Shown one piece after another: positions 13,767 through 25,218 of a stretch of 64,000 nt of DNA. Under the pieces are notes generated by a model. That model was not told the origin of the DNA and ran no database searches. It was given only the letters and a program-made list of their open reading frames with translations. The translations under genes and the position numbers were made by a program. Source of the stretch: Panagrolaimus kolymaensis (Eukaryota; Nematoda; Chromadorea; Rhabditida; Panagrolaimidae); contig JAJQJQ010000018.1 of NCBI GenBank assembly GCA_028622995.1, positions 4,092,001-4,156,000 on the forward strand, in the 5' to 3' direction. Numbering within the stretch: position 1 is the first letter of the stretch; every line of letters starts with the position of its first letter.

Positions 13767-14883
13767 ATGTTAAGCTTTACAACTCGTCAACTTGTTGGAC
13801 GTATTGCTGGACAATCAGCTCCATTGGTAAAAGAATTAAGTGCAAGTTTACGTTCGACCGGAAGCAAAGCTCAATTCTGTGCTGTTGTTACTGCAAGTTG
13901 TTTAAGTCATGAAGCTGCTGTATCATCTCAAATAAAACCATGTAATTCAGTTCATGCTACTTGTTGTGGATTTCCAAAGGAGCTTATTGGTGGTCCATCA
14001 TGTGTTCTCGATCATGGAGTATTTGGTGAAGATGCGTGCTTTATATCAAAATATAAATCTATCCATGTTGCTGGTGAGGGCTTTTTATTTATTCCTAGTT
14101 AATTTATTTATAATTTTCAGGTGTTGCTGATGGCGTGGGTGGATGGCGAAAATACGGAATTGATCCATCTGAATTCTCATCAAGGTTAATGAAACATTGT
14201 GCTGATATTGTTAAAGCAGGCGATTTTGATCCAGCGAGGCCGGATTTGATTATAGCTAAAGCATTTACGAATTTATCAGAAGCTCCTCGACCAATTGGGT
14301 ATGTACTTTTTGATGATTTTATTTTCTATTTTCTTATCTTTCAGATCATCGACTGCTTGTGTTGTTGTAGTTCATCAAAATGTTCTATATTCTGCCAATT
14401 TGGGTGATTCAGGATTTCTAATATATCGAAAGGGTAAAATTATTCATAAATCTCAAGAACAAACTCATTACTTTAATGCGCCATTTCAACTTACATTATT
14501 ACCAGATTCATGTGGTTTGTTTTTTCTCCTTCTTCTTTTTGCTTATTACTTACAATTTGGTTTTAGAAAAAGAAGGCTTTATTACTGATGGTCCAGAATC
14601 TTCCGATATGCAAAAGGTTGAACTCGAATCTGGTGATGTTGTTCTTCTTGCAACTGATGGCTTATGGGATAATGTTCCAGAACAAACGATTACTGAAGTT
14701 TTAAAACAAGTTGATGCAAATAATATTCAAATGATCTGTAATGCTGTAGCTCTCATTGCTCGTCGACTATCTCACGATGCTCATTATAAATCACCTTTTG
14801 CTGTTAAAGCTGGAGAACATGGTATTGCTACATCTGGTGGAAAGCCAGATGATATTACACTTGTTTTACTTTATATCAACTAA
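13767..14883 (+). CDS. PPTC7: PP2C-family mitochondrial protein phosphatase, PPTC7-like
   Basis: PPTC7 is a metal-dependent Ser/Thr phosphatase of mitochondria, linked to coenzyme Q biosynthesis and to control of mitophagy receptors. Four exons (13767-14070, about 14121-14299, 14345-14513 and 14567-14883) join in phase to about 305 residues. The N-terminus is Ser/Arg-rich and presequence-like. PP2C motifs appear in order: [15 protein letters not shown] (metal-binding Asp), [28 protein letters not shown] and, near the C-terminus, [14 protein letters not shown] with the metal-binding Asp pair. All acidic metal ligands expected for the family are present, so it is probably active. The acceptor-like AAATTTTAG before the ATG suggests a trans-spliced message. 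The match to PPTC7 rather than other PP2Cs rests on the YGIDPSEFS and [11 protein letters not shown] segments. Confidence 0.92.
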
Positions 14884-15419
14884 ATAAATAAATTCTGTAC
14901 CGTATTCAAAATTTAAGACTGAATGTGCGCATGACCAAAAAGTATCTTTAGGTTACTTTTTATAAGTGTTACTACTTCTCGCGCGGGTTTTTTTTAGTTA
15001 TTATTATTCATTTAGTTTTAATTCTTCAGTTCACAATAAAAGCTCATATTTTTTTGTTGAATTTAGCTAATAAAAGTTATAAAAATAATAGTTTTTTAAG
15101 CCTTCTATTTTTTGGTACTTTCTTTGTTAAATTTTATGTATGTTTACGAATACCATTAGCTAAAATTCATTAAGAATTGATGTACTTCTTAAAACTTTAT
15201 TATTGTTTTCTTCTTTTTCTCTCTCTTTTTTATCCGCTCAATTTTGTTGTAATGTCAATGAAATATTAACTGATGATATAAAGAAATAGTTTAGAAAATG
15301 TTTTTTTCGTTTTTGTTTGATAAATGATGTAAAATTAACATTGGTTGAATACCGTATTAATGGTGTTGACAATAACAATAATATATCAGTCGATCTTTAC
15401 AGATTTTTATATATATTAA
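14884..15419. other. Intergenic region, PPTC7-like to J-protein
   Basis: AT-rich and non-coding, with AATAAA-type signals just after the PPTC7-like stop. A CTTTACAG acceptor-like site lies about 18 bases before the next ATG. Confidence 0.4.
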
Positions 15420-16271
15420 ATGTTACGAACTAAACGCTTCCCATATAGTTATATCAGATCATTTGCCACTGCTTTACCTCCAGATCATTATGCTACTTTG
15501 GAATTAAAACGGGGTGCCACAATAAAAGATATTAAAGGTGCTTTTTATAAATTATCAAAAAAATATCATCCAGATACAAATCCGGAAGATCCTGTGAAAG
15601 CTGCAGATAAATTTCAAAAAGTAATTTATTTTTTGAATGTGATAAATTCTTTCTAACAAATAAGTTTATTTAGGTTGTAGAAGCTTATGAAATATTAGGA
15701 GTTGAAGATAAACGTAAAGCTTATGATTATAAGACTTCGCCTCGATATGCTGCTTCACGTTTAAATGTCCATTCTTCTATTTATGAACAACATGGTCGCC
15801 ATGCTAGTACTCATCGAAAAAAAGAATACACAGATCTTGATATTGACTATAAAGATTTTGAACATTTTCAAAAAACTAATAGGTTTGCTTATTTGCGTAC
15901 ATTTATTTACATAAACCTGATGTTATTATAATTTAAGGCGTAAGCGTGTATTTCATGAGCATATGGATATTCCACATGAATTTGCTTCTAAATTTGGTGG
16001 AACAACAAAAAGAGATGAAGACGGGTTTGCAGGAACTTATAATAATTACAGAGATCATTTACATGTTCAAAGAGAAATGGAAGAGCGTCGACTTTATCAA
16101 GAGTTGGAAGAAATGAAAAGGAAAGCAAAACATCCTTTACCATCCTTTGAACAATTACTTCGCGATGAAGAAGCTAATGCAAGAGAGAAACGAAAAAAAC
16201 AAAGTAGTATCGGGGTTGGATTAATATTGATTGTACTTGTTGCTATGTTTTGTGTCGCTCAAGGGCACTAA
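15420..16271 (+). CDS. Membrane-anchored J-domain protein, DNAJC30/DNAJC4-like
   Basis: This is an Hsp70 co-chaperone with the J domain facing its Hsp70 partner and a C-terminal membrane anchor. Three exons (15420-15620, about 15675-15882 and 15939-16271) give about 245 residues. The N-terminus (MLRTKRFPYSYIRSFATALP) looks like a mitochondrial presequence. The J domain covers roughly residues 20-90, with the essential HPD in KKYHPDTNPED and a typical helix IV (EAYEILGVEDKRKAYD). A charged, possibly coiled-coil region follows (EMEERRLYQELEEMKRK). One hydrophobic helix near the end (GVGLILIVLVAMFCVA) is the predicted anchor. The architecture (presequence, J domain, tail anchor) fits the mitochondrial DNAJC30/DNAJC4 type, but the family is not fixed. 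SRP9 starts 287 bases downstream on the same strand. Confidence 0.82.
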
Positions 16272-16558
16272 GTTAATAGACTTGCATAGATTATTAGAAA
16301 AAATAAATTACTATTTGAATTAATTTTTGATTTTATATCTTTAACAATTTTTATAATATTTAAATATGATTGCAACTGTCTCAAATGGAAAATGAGCTGC
16401 CAACTAAAGCAGACGATTTGGTCTAGTCACTGCAAAAATAAATAAAAAGGAAGTGAATCTGTTTGATTCAATTTGGTGCTTTATATTCATATCCATTTTT
16501 ATCACAGTTTTTTAATTGTTTATTTATTTGCATTTTTATTAATAAAATTATTGAAAAT

Positions 16559-16850
16559 ATGACTTATTTCTCCAGTTACGAAGAATTTGCTAAAGCTGTG
16601 GAAAGATTGCAAGGTGTTAGTGGAGATCGATGCAGGTAAAAATAACTCTTTTTGCAACTTAAATTCCTCTAAATTTTTTTTGTTATTTTTTAGATTTATT
16701 ACTAAATACAAGCACAATGAAGGAAAAATTGTTCTGAAATTTACAGACGATATTGTATGTTTACAATTTGCGAGCGACCAACAACAAGATTTGAAGCGTC
16801 TTGAAAAGCTTACTGCCACTATCATGCGTAATACTACCGTTAAACCTTAA
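16559..16850 (+). CDS. SRP9: Signal recognition particle 9 kDa protein
   Basis: SRP9 pairs with SRP14 and binds the Alu end of SRP RNA, where it slows elongation while the ribosome is brought to the ER. Two exons join through AG|A to about 77 residues, the usual size. The start MTYFSSYEEFAKAVERL matches the family's N-terminal helix. The segments DRCRFITKYKHNEGKIVLKF and DDIVCLQFASDQQQDLKRLE match its RNA-binding beta strands and second helix. The ATG lies about 52 bases after a TCACAG acceptor-like site, and the gene sits 287 bases behind the J-protein gene on the same strand, so it may be the second gene of an operon. Confidence 0.93.
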
Positions 16851-17593
16851 AAAATATATTTAATTAAATATGTGTAATTTATTTTCATTTTATTTTTAAA
16901 TTAAAATTTTTGTTTTCTGTATACAAAATAAAAATACAATTCAGTAATTTTTTTTAAAAATAAGTGCTCAAATACTTTATTTTTGTGTGTGTTTTGTTTG
17001 TTAATTGTTTGAAATCAATGTTTGTACCACTCTCCTTCATTTCCACGCACAAGAGTGTATTGCCAGAATAAAAAAAAAGTTGACAAGAAAAAAAAAGAAA
17101 GAGATAAAATGGATTTCATTTTCATTTAGTTTGTTTCCGAAAAAAAAGCTGCAGCTGTGGTGAATGTGGAAGACGTCAAAAAAATACCCAGCAGCTTAAG
17201 TTGGAAGGTAGTAAATACTTTATTGGTGATAAAAAACACCCGAAGATATTTTTTAGAATTTCTTTAGAAAAAGAATCTTATTTTCAAGAATTTTTTCACC
17301 TTAATCCGCTACACATTTTTTCATTCTCCAACTGCGGGAGATAGCTTTTATGGGGTCTTGAAGAGAACATTTTTCCGCCTATTTTTGCGTGCAAACTTTT
17401 TTTTTGCATTTTTGGTATCGACACTTTGTGGATTTGTTTATAAAAAAGGGCTAATTTTTCTTTTCCAAAATTTAGAATTATATAAATAATTTTATGCCTT
17501 TGACTATAAATTTTCGATTATCAAATTCTGTTTGTCTTGAACTACTAAAATAAATTTGTCTTTAGATATCTATCGCGAAGACCAGATTGAAAG
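16851..17593. other. Intergenic region, SRP9 to CLASP
   Basis: AT-rich, with an AATAAA signal near 16927 for SRP9. A slightly GC-richer patch at about 17150-17220 may belong to the CLASP promoter. A TCTTTAG acceptor-like site is near 17565, 29 bases before the CLASP start. No coding sequence seen. Confidence 0.4.
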
Positions 17594-20593
17594 ATGGGAT
17601 CGAGACTGCGTTCAGCCGCAGCTTCAGCTACTGGTGCGTTAACAGAAGCTGATTTTAAAAAAGCATTTGATAATACACCACCCGAGAAAGTAAGTATCCA
17701 CTCTATTTTTTATATATTTGATTCCAAATATAATTTTCTTTAGATTATGAGTGCAAAGCTTATTTCTGCAAGATTAGCCGAAATCAATGCATATTTACTT
17801 GATGGAAATAAAGATTGGTCAACCAAAGCTCGACAAGTATGCTTTTTTATTTATTATTAAAAGTTGTAATATCTAACTTTTATTCCATTTTTAGCTTACT
17901 GCCCTTCGAGGAGTTTTTCTTTGTCCCATTCCAAAAATTGAGCTTATCGTTGCTGAAAACATTCCCATTTTTGAGAGATGCCTCATTGAAGGATTAAAAG
18001 AGCTTCGTTCATCTTTGCTTCGAGAATATTGTATCACTATTGCATTTTTTGCTACCAAACTTGGAAGCAAGCTAATTCGCCAAGTGGAACTTATGTTTGG
18101 TTATCTCATGAATCTTGTACAAAATTCAGCTAAAATCATGTCAAGTTCTGGTGTAATTCTTAGTGAATTTATTGCAAGATACGTTCATCATAGCAAACTT
18201 ATTACTCTTGCTTCGGGATATTTAGTTTCTAAATCAAGTGGAGTAAGAAGGTATGATTTGTTTATAATTTTTTCAAATAACTTTTTGCTTTTTTAAGAAG
18301 CATTGTACATATGTTTGATGTGATATTATCCAGCTGGGAAACTGATATCTTAGAAAATCATATAAATGTTATAAAAGAAGTTATTAAAAGTGGATTAAAT
18401 GATGCTGATCTTGCATGTCGTTCAACTTCCAGAGATGCATATTTTGCATTCTATGAGAAATTTCCAGCTCAAGCTAATGAACTTTATGAAGTACGAGTTG
18501 ACTCTTTTCATTTGTTTTTATCTTAAATTTAAAATCGTTTTTATAGTCATTGGATTCCATTCGTCAAAGAGCTCTTAATGATCAAAAAAGTGCTGCATCT
18601 TCGACACAATCAATTTTGCATGAAAAAAATACCCTAAATGTTCATGCCCTTCGAAGTGCAATCCCCACAGCAGCTCAAAACGCATTTTTGGATAATCGAG
18701 CTCGAAGTGAAATCAATTTTCGCATTGGTGTTGGAAGTCGTGGAATTCCTCGTGGTGCACCTCCAAGTCGAAGTCGTAATACTTCTCCAACTCGTACACC
18801 TCTTGTTTCAAGAGCTCGACCAAATATTCCTAAACCAACTCCAAGTCCTGCACCAAAAAGCTATGGAAATACTTCTCGATATAATATGCAAAATATTCAA
18901 TCTCGAATTAATACTAATCTTCGACAACAACCATCGGCTACTTCCGTTCGAAATAATCCTCCACAAGTGACATCTCCTCCACGTTATGGACGTCTTAATA
19001 GTGTTCCACCTCCTCCTCCTCAAGCCCAACTCCCAGCAGCAAGTAAGCTTTTAAATTGTTTTTGTTTTAACCATATTTATCCGATGTGTTACACTTGAGT
19101 ATGGCATGATTTGTCTTTTTAAACACCAAACATATCTATTTCCTTATTATTACTTTATTTTAATTTTGCTTAGTCAGCGTCACATTTTTTTAATTCTTTC
19201 GTTTGTACAGCTGTTGTTTTCATTAATTCCATTTGTTTGACCTCCATCCTTGATCATACTAAAATATTACATAATTTGATGATGATGCAAGTAGTATTAA
19301 ATGCTTTATTTTAGATCCACGTCCTTCCCAAGCAAGCGTTTTTGGAACCACCAGATCTATTGCTCCTCCTAAACTTGCTCCTAAACCACCAACATCAGCT
19401 CTTCCACCTCCAAAATATAATCGCCCTAATATTGTACGGTATGTATTCCTTCTTTTATTTTATTTTCATTTTAATACGAAAATATTTTTTATAGAACCCC
19501 AATGAATCAAAATAGCCAACAACAACATTTAAGTGATTATAATAAAGAAGAAGTATTTAATAATTTCAATAATTTAAAATTAAATTCAAATCCCATGACT
19601 CAAAGTAATTATTTTGATTTTCCAAGCAATGAACAAGATCTATCTCCAACTTTTAATGGTAACGGTAATGGTATTGGTACAAATCATTTATCACCGATTG
19701 ATCAAACTTTACGCGATATTACAACCCATGCCAATTCGGATATTGATTTAAAGTAAGTTGTTGATTAAATAAAAAAGCATTTTTTAAAAATATTTTGTAT
19801 TTTAGACAATCCGATAAAATTCTTGAATCCCTCACAAAATTAACTGATTTTGCACATAATGGCCAAATTTCAAATGACCAATATGCAGAACATTTTAATG
19901 CATTATTTTTATATTGCGTTCAATTACTTCGAATTCCTGAATGTTCAAATGAATTAAAAATGGCTGCACTTGATGCCCTTCGATCTTTAATGTTTGTTTA
20001 TTCGCTATTGATTATATTTTAATAATAAATTTAATTTCTTTAGTGATGCCCAACCTGATCGAATTCATGACAAAGCAGAATTAGCACTTTTCCGAGTATT
20101 AGATGCCCAAGATCGAGATGATGCTACTTTGACTAAAGCCGCTGAAGATTGTGGCGCATCAATAATTCGATATTTAAATGTTGAAAAATGCAAAGAATTG
20201 TTGATGCCTTTAATTTCTAACCATCGTGAAGTTAATCCTCTTAGTGTTGCATCTTCATTGAAATTACTTTGCCGTAAAATTGAAAGTCTACCACAAAATG
20301 ATGTTAAACAAATGTATATGGATACTCGAGAAGTCGTTGTACAGGTATATTTCAAATAGTTTCTTTAATATAAAATAATTACTATTTTTTTTTCTTTGCA
20401 GACTTACATGCATCAAGAAAGTATGGTTCGTCGAGCAGCAATATTATTTTTTGTTACTGTATCAAATGCAATTGGAACTGAACTCCTTCGACCCTTTTTA
20501 CAGCCATCAATTTTTAAACTTGTTGAAGTTTATCGAGATAAAGCTTCAAAAAAACCTGAACTTTATCTTCCAAAAAAGAAAGCTGCTTTTTAA
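17594..20593 (+). CDS. CLASP: CLASP-family microtubule-binding protein (short form)
   Basis: CLASPs bind growing microtubule ends, the kinetochore and the cell cortex, and promote rescue of shrinking microtubules. Ten exons splice in phase to about 767 residues. Residues about 20-255 form one TOG-type HEAT array (TKARQLTALRGVF, SSLLREYCITIAFFATKLG, ADLACRSTSRDAYFAF). A basic Ser/Arg/Pro linker follows (SRSRNTSPTRTP), containing one SxIP-type EB1-binding motif (RSAIPT). A second helical array closes the protein (DRDDATLTKAAEDCGASIIR, HQESMVRRAAILFFVTVSNA), matching the CLASP C-terminal domain. The vertebrate TOG1 region is absent, as in other nematode CLASPs, and there appears to be no separate TOG3. 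The intron ending near 18297 has two acceptors three bases apart (AAGAAG), which could add or drop one Arg. Confidence 0.92.
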
Positions 20594-21551
20594 AAAATAT
20601 TTATATTGCTTTTGTCGTTTCTCAAGCTTAAGCTTTTTTGATATTTTTCTTCTGCCTTTTTTATCATTTAAAATTATTGTATTTTTGTTTTTACGAAAAA
20701 TTTCTCTTAAAAAATGGTTATTTTATCGGTGCGCAGTTTTTTTTTGCCTGTTTTTGGGTTATTTTGTTTCACCATGTTGATGGCTTTACACGGGATAAAA
20801 AATGCACTTTCGCAACTTTGTTTTATTTCTCTCTATTTATTTTTCCTTTACTTTGACATTTATTTATCTCTCTCGTTATCTATCAGTTTCTTTTTATTTG
20901 TATAACTAATTATTATTAATATATTTATTTTTACTGTTGCGTTGGTGTGTTACAAAATAAAAAAAGCATTTTTTGCAAGTTTTTAAAGATTTTACTTGTT
21001 TTTTTAAAACTCATTAAGATGAACGAAATTAGGATGGTGGATGGATGAGGACAAACGAACGTAATGGGATGCTTGAATTTTTCTTTGATCGAGAAAGAAA
21101 AGCAAGTCCGCAGGCGTTTTAAAGGCGGGAAAAAATAAGCAACAAAAACAAAAATAGCAAGAGCTAAACAGGCGCCAGTGTAATTTAGTTGGAGATTTTC
21201 TTAAATTTTTTTGCATTGTATTTGCATAGTGTAAAAAAGAAAAAGAAGAAAGGTGATGAGAAAGAAAGTTAAGTCGTCGATGGGGTCTCATCATCAGGAC
21301 ACACAATATCGACAACAGCCATCTAGCTTGAATACGTCTAAAAAGTTAGTTAAAGCTTATTGGAGGCGGGAAGGCAAGGCTCTAACACGTTTGTTGCCCC
21401 CGAGTTTGAAGCAGCTATAGCAAAGAAAAGCTTTTTGACTGCCGGTCGATCTCGATCGCGTTCGCTTTCTTTCTTCTTTTTTTCGCGGATTTACTCTTTT
21501 TATTGTTGTTGTAAGCTTTTTTAAAACCCTTATTAAAGAAATTTTTTAAGA
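20594..21551. other. Intergenic region, CLASP to coronin
   Basis: The left half is T-rich 3' flank of CLASP. The part from about 21360 to 21470 is clearly less AT-rich (GGTCGATCTCGATCGCGTTCGC), has a run of CGATC/GATCG dyads, and is the best candidate for the coronin promoter. An ATTTTTTAAG acceptor-like site ends one base before the coronin ATG. Confidence 0.45.
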
Positions 21552-24200
21552 ATGTCTAGTATCGTCCGCCAAAGTAAATTTCGGCATGTTTTTTGTAAAC
21601 CCGTTAAACATGATAATTGCATGTCTGATATTCGAATCACAGAAATTACATGGGATTCTCTTTTTTGTGCAGTAAATCCAAAATTTATTGCTGTTATTAA
21701 CAAAGGTGCTGGTGGCCCTTTTCAAGTTATTCCCGTAAATAAAGTAAGTCAATTAAAAGTTTATTTTTCTTTTTTCTTTTTTTGTTGAATCATTCTAAGA
21801 AAATTTACGCATGAAAAACAGGTCCTTGAACCGTTTAGTAACAAATAGCAAAAAGCTTCATTGCTGACTTACTTTTCTTTCTTCATCCCCCATTTTTCTT
21901 GCTTGTTGACATTTCATTTCGGTATCCTGGATCAATCTTAAAAGTACGCTTATGCAATCACTTTTTTTCTTCTGTTCGTTTTTATTTAACCTTCTTATTT
22001 GTTGCTTGCTTATGCTACTACCGCCGACGCGGAAATCCATTCATTCAACAACTAAATATTGTTGTCTCGCCTCCTACGAAGCCATTTTTTTAAATACTAG
22101 GCACGGCTGTTTGAGATGCAAACAAAAGCAAAAAAAGAAAAGAAAATAACAAAACATATGTTGTTTTTTAATCATTTTTAAACAATAAAAAATAAAATAG
22201 ATAAAAAATTAGGTAATCAAACAAACAAAAAAACGAAATTTTTTTTTTAAGGTTGGCAGAATTAACAAAGATTATCCATTTGTTGATGCACATAAAGCTC
22301 CATGCTTGGAAGTAGTTTGGAGTCCATTTAATGATAATGTAATTGCAAGTTGTTCTGAAGATACTACAGCTAAAGTATGGCTTATTCCTGATAAAGGTTT
22401 AAATCGAACTATTAATGAACCCGTGGTTGAATTATGTGGACATCAAAAGCGCGTTAACACTCTAGCATGGCATCCAACAGCTCAAAATGTTCTCATTACT
22501 GCAGGTAAAAAATAAAAGACAAATTGCAAAACAAAAATAAAAATGGATAAACAAAATTTTATAGGTGGCGAAAACAAATTGTTGATTTGGAATGTTGGCA
22601 CTGGAGAAGCTTTGCTTGAAATTGCTGGACATCCAGATATAATCTTTTCCGTTGCATTCAATTATGATGGAAGTCAATTTATTACCACGTGCAAGGATAA
22701 GAAAATTCGAATTATTGATTCACATACTGGTGATGTTCTTAAAGAAGGCATGGGCCATGAAGGTGTAAAACCCCAACGAGCCATCTTCCTCCAAGATGGA
22801 AAAGTATTTACCACTGGTTTTACTAAACGATCTGAACGGCTTTATGCTCTTCGAAATGCAGTAATTACATTTTTCGAGTTAAATAAAAAATCAGCAAAAG
22901 TTGCATTTTAGGATGATCTTAGCAATCCCATCGCTCAAGATGAATTAGATACCAGCAATGGAGTCTTATTTCCACTTTATGATGAAGACTCAGGTTTACT
23001 TTATCTCGCTGGAAAAGGTGATTGTGCTATTCGCTATTATGAAATTAATAATGATGCTCCATTTGTTCATTATATTAACACATACACTACTTCTGAACCT
23101 CAACGTGCCATTGGTTTCATGCCAAAACGAGGTATTAGTTATAATGAAAATGAGATTACCCGGTAAACAATTTTTTTAACCTTTAAATTTTTAAGGAAAT
23201 TTTCTGTATTTTAGAATTTATAAAGTTACCACCAAAGGGGTTGTTGATATTTTACAATTTTTTGTTCCACGTAAATCAGATCTTTTCCAAGTTGATTTAT
23301 ACCCTGATACTCGAAGCACTGAACCAGCAATCACTGCCGAAGAATTTGCTGAAGGTGCCAATGCTCCACCAAAGTTGATGGTAGTTAATCCACAAGCTGC
23401 GGTACAAATGAAACCAAAAATTCAAGTTGCTAAAAAAGCCAATATTCTTGCCTCTCTTCCTACTCAAGCTCCTCAGCAATCACAACAACCACAGCAACAA
23501 GCTCCGCCACCACATCATTCGCCAGCTCATAGCTCTTCACCTCCATCATCTCAACTTTCTCCAGCTGCTCGTTCAACAACAACAGCTGCTTCCGCGGCAT
23601 CTTCCACACCTCAACGATCACCTCGAATTGATGATGATATGGGTATAGTTCGAGTTGATAATAAAGGTTCAAGCACTGGTGGAAGTGGTCGGCAATCTCA
23701 AACATCATCTCGACGAGGTTCATCACCCGAAAACACACCAAATCCTATGATTCCTAAACAACAAGTTAATTTACGTTCTCGAGCTGAGAGAGATGATGGT
23801 GGTTCCATGACCGCTGGTCAACGTCGAGCCGCAGCAGAATTAGAGAGAATTAAACGAGATCAAAATAGAACGGCCACGGAGGATGTTGAGTCATCTTCAC
23901 CACCCAATTATCAACGTGATACTTCAAGCTCACGAATGAGTGTTTCATCCACTCAAGGTAGTACTGTTGGTAGTGGTGGTCCTGGCTCAAATGATGTAAG
24001 TTTAACCTTAGTAAGTTAAACCTTTTCTCCAAAAATTTGCATAAAAATGATATTTTTCCATTTTTTAGCCACAAAATATGGAAGAGCTGCTTAGTGATTT
24101 AGCCAAAATGAAACAACTTCTTCGACAACATGAACGTCGAATTCGTATGCTTGAAGATCAAGTTGCTGATGTAACTATGGCAAACGCCTACGGGTTGTGA
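21552..24200 (+). CDS. cor-1: Coronin (actin-binding WD-repeat protein)
   Basis: Coronins bind F-actin and Arp2/3 and organise cortical actin and endocytosis. Six exons (21552-21743, 22251-22505, 22565-22861, 22915-23162, 23215-23997, 24070-24200) give about 634 residues. The signature N-terminus [20 protein letters not shown] is followed by a WD40 propeller with [38 protein letters not shown] and [17 protein letters not shown]. The conserved FMPKRG and the post-propeller extension ([18 protein letters not shown]) come next. A Gln/Ser/Pro-rich linker and a C-terminal coiled coil ([20 protein letters not shown]) complete the class I-like architecture. The first intron, about 507 bases, is the longest in the gene and uses an AAG acceptor. 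Identity is secure; the linker has diverged freely. Confidence 0.96.
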
Positions 24201-24924
24201 AAAATGAATGAATGTCAACAAAAACAAATTTTTTTAAAGGGCATATAAAAAACTATTGAATTCGTAAAAAATGATTGATTATATTTTATTATTTTAAACA
24301 CATGTTTTTGTTTTTATTTTTAACAAATTTATTCACAAAGAAATTCACACACAAGCGCATATAACAGCGAATAGAAATTTAGTGATTTTTTTTAACTGTA
24401 TGAAAAATGTGGTAAGGAAAAAAGGGTAGGCGACTGCGACGAATAATATAATTATGAAGGAAGTGCGAAAATTAAAGCCGGAAGTAGGTTGTCCAACTAT
24501 CTGGAGGTAATGGTTGGTAAGCTCTGAAAATTTAAATTCTATATTTAGAACGATCATTATATTTTTTTGTTTTGTATTTTTCTTAAAAAGCTCCACTTTC
24601 AATTCGAACTACTACAAGAAATATAACCAAAATTGGGTTATTGGTTTTCGTGTAGTAAATAAATAAATTAAATATTTTATCTGTTTACTGTTTTTGCCAA
24701 AAACAAACTTTGTAATAAGATGTTTTGGCATTTTTTAAATTAAATTTAATGGAACAAATTTGTTACACATCATATATCGCTTCTATTTTTGAACCAAACG
24801 AGGTAATTGTATTATTGTTTTTGAACTTTAAAAAATTTTGTAGAAAAAAATAGTAACTTTCCAAATTCCAAATTTAATTATGAAAAAAATTGCAATGCTG
24901 CGTTTTGGGTTACGATAACAAATT
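24201..24924. other. Convergent intergenic region
   Basis: This lies between the coronin stop and the stop of the minus-strand peptide gene. It contains one orphan minus-strand exon-like segment at 24472-24523, described under findings. Otherwise AT-rich and non-coding. Confidence 0.4.
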
Positions 24925-25218
24925 TTAAATTCCTTGCCTCCGTTTCATTAATTCATGTTGACCATGCTCATATTCATCAGCTGATCGTTTGCCTTCTTCC
25001 CATGAATAAAAGCGCTTCTAAAAAATTACCATAAAATTAAATAAAAATTTTGTAAACAAACAAATTAGTTAACTCACATGTTCTATTTTATCTTGTGGTT
25101 GTTGTTGATAATGTTTGATTCCAAATACAGGTCGTTGAGCAACAACAACAACATTGGAAATGATAGCTAAGATGACAATAAATAAGATTAAAGTTTGGTA
25201 TAAGTTACAATTATTCAT
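24925..25218 (-). CDS. Candidate secreted peptide / neuropeptide precursor
   Basis: Two minus-strand exons (25218-25078 and 25017-24925) join in phase 0 at CAT|GTGAGT to 77 residues. Residues 1-27 form a hydrophobic leader (LYQTLILFIVILAIISNVVV) ending at VA|Q, typical of a signal peptide. The rest is hydrophilic and contains three Lys-Arg pairs. Cleavage there would release a 20-residue N-terminal spacer beginning at QRPVFGIKHY, then FYSWEEG, SADEYEHGQHELM and a short tail. FYSWEEG ends in Gly before Lys-Arg, the classic arrangement for an amidated peptide. I do not recognise the peptide family. The alternative is a small single-pass membrane protein with a charged tail. The splice sites and leader make a real gene likely; the neuropeptide role is inference. 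Confidence 0.6.

Noticed and set aside
21899..22149. Coding-like frames inside coronin intron 1
   Set aside because: The flanking exons join in phase without them and match known coronins across the junction, so an extra exon would break the family alignment.
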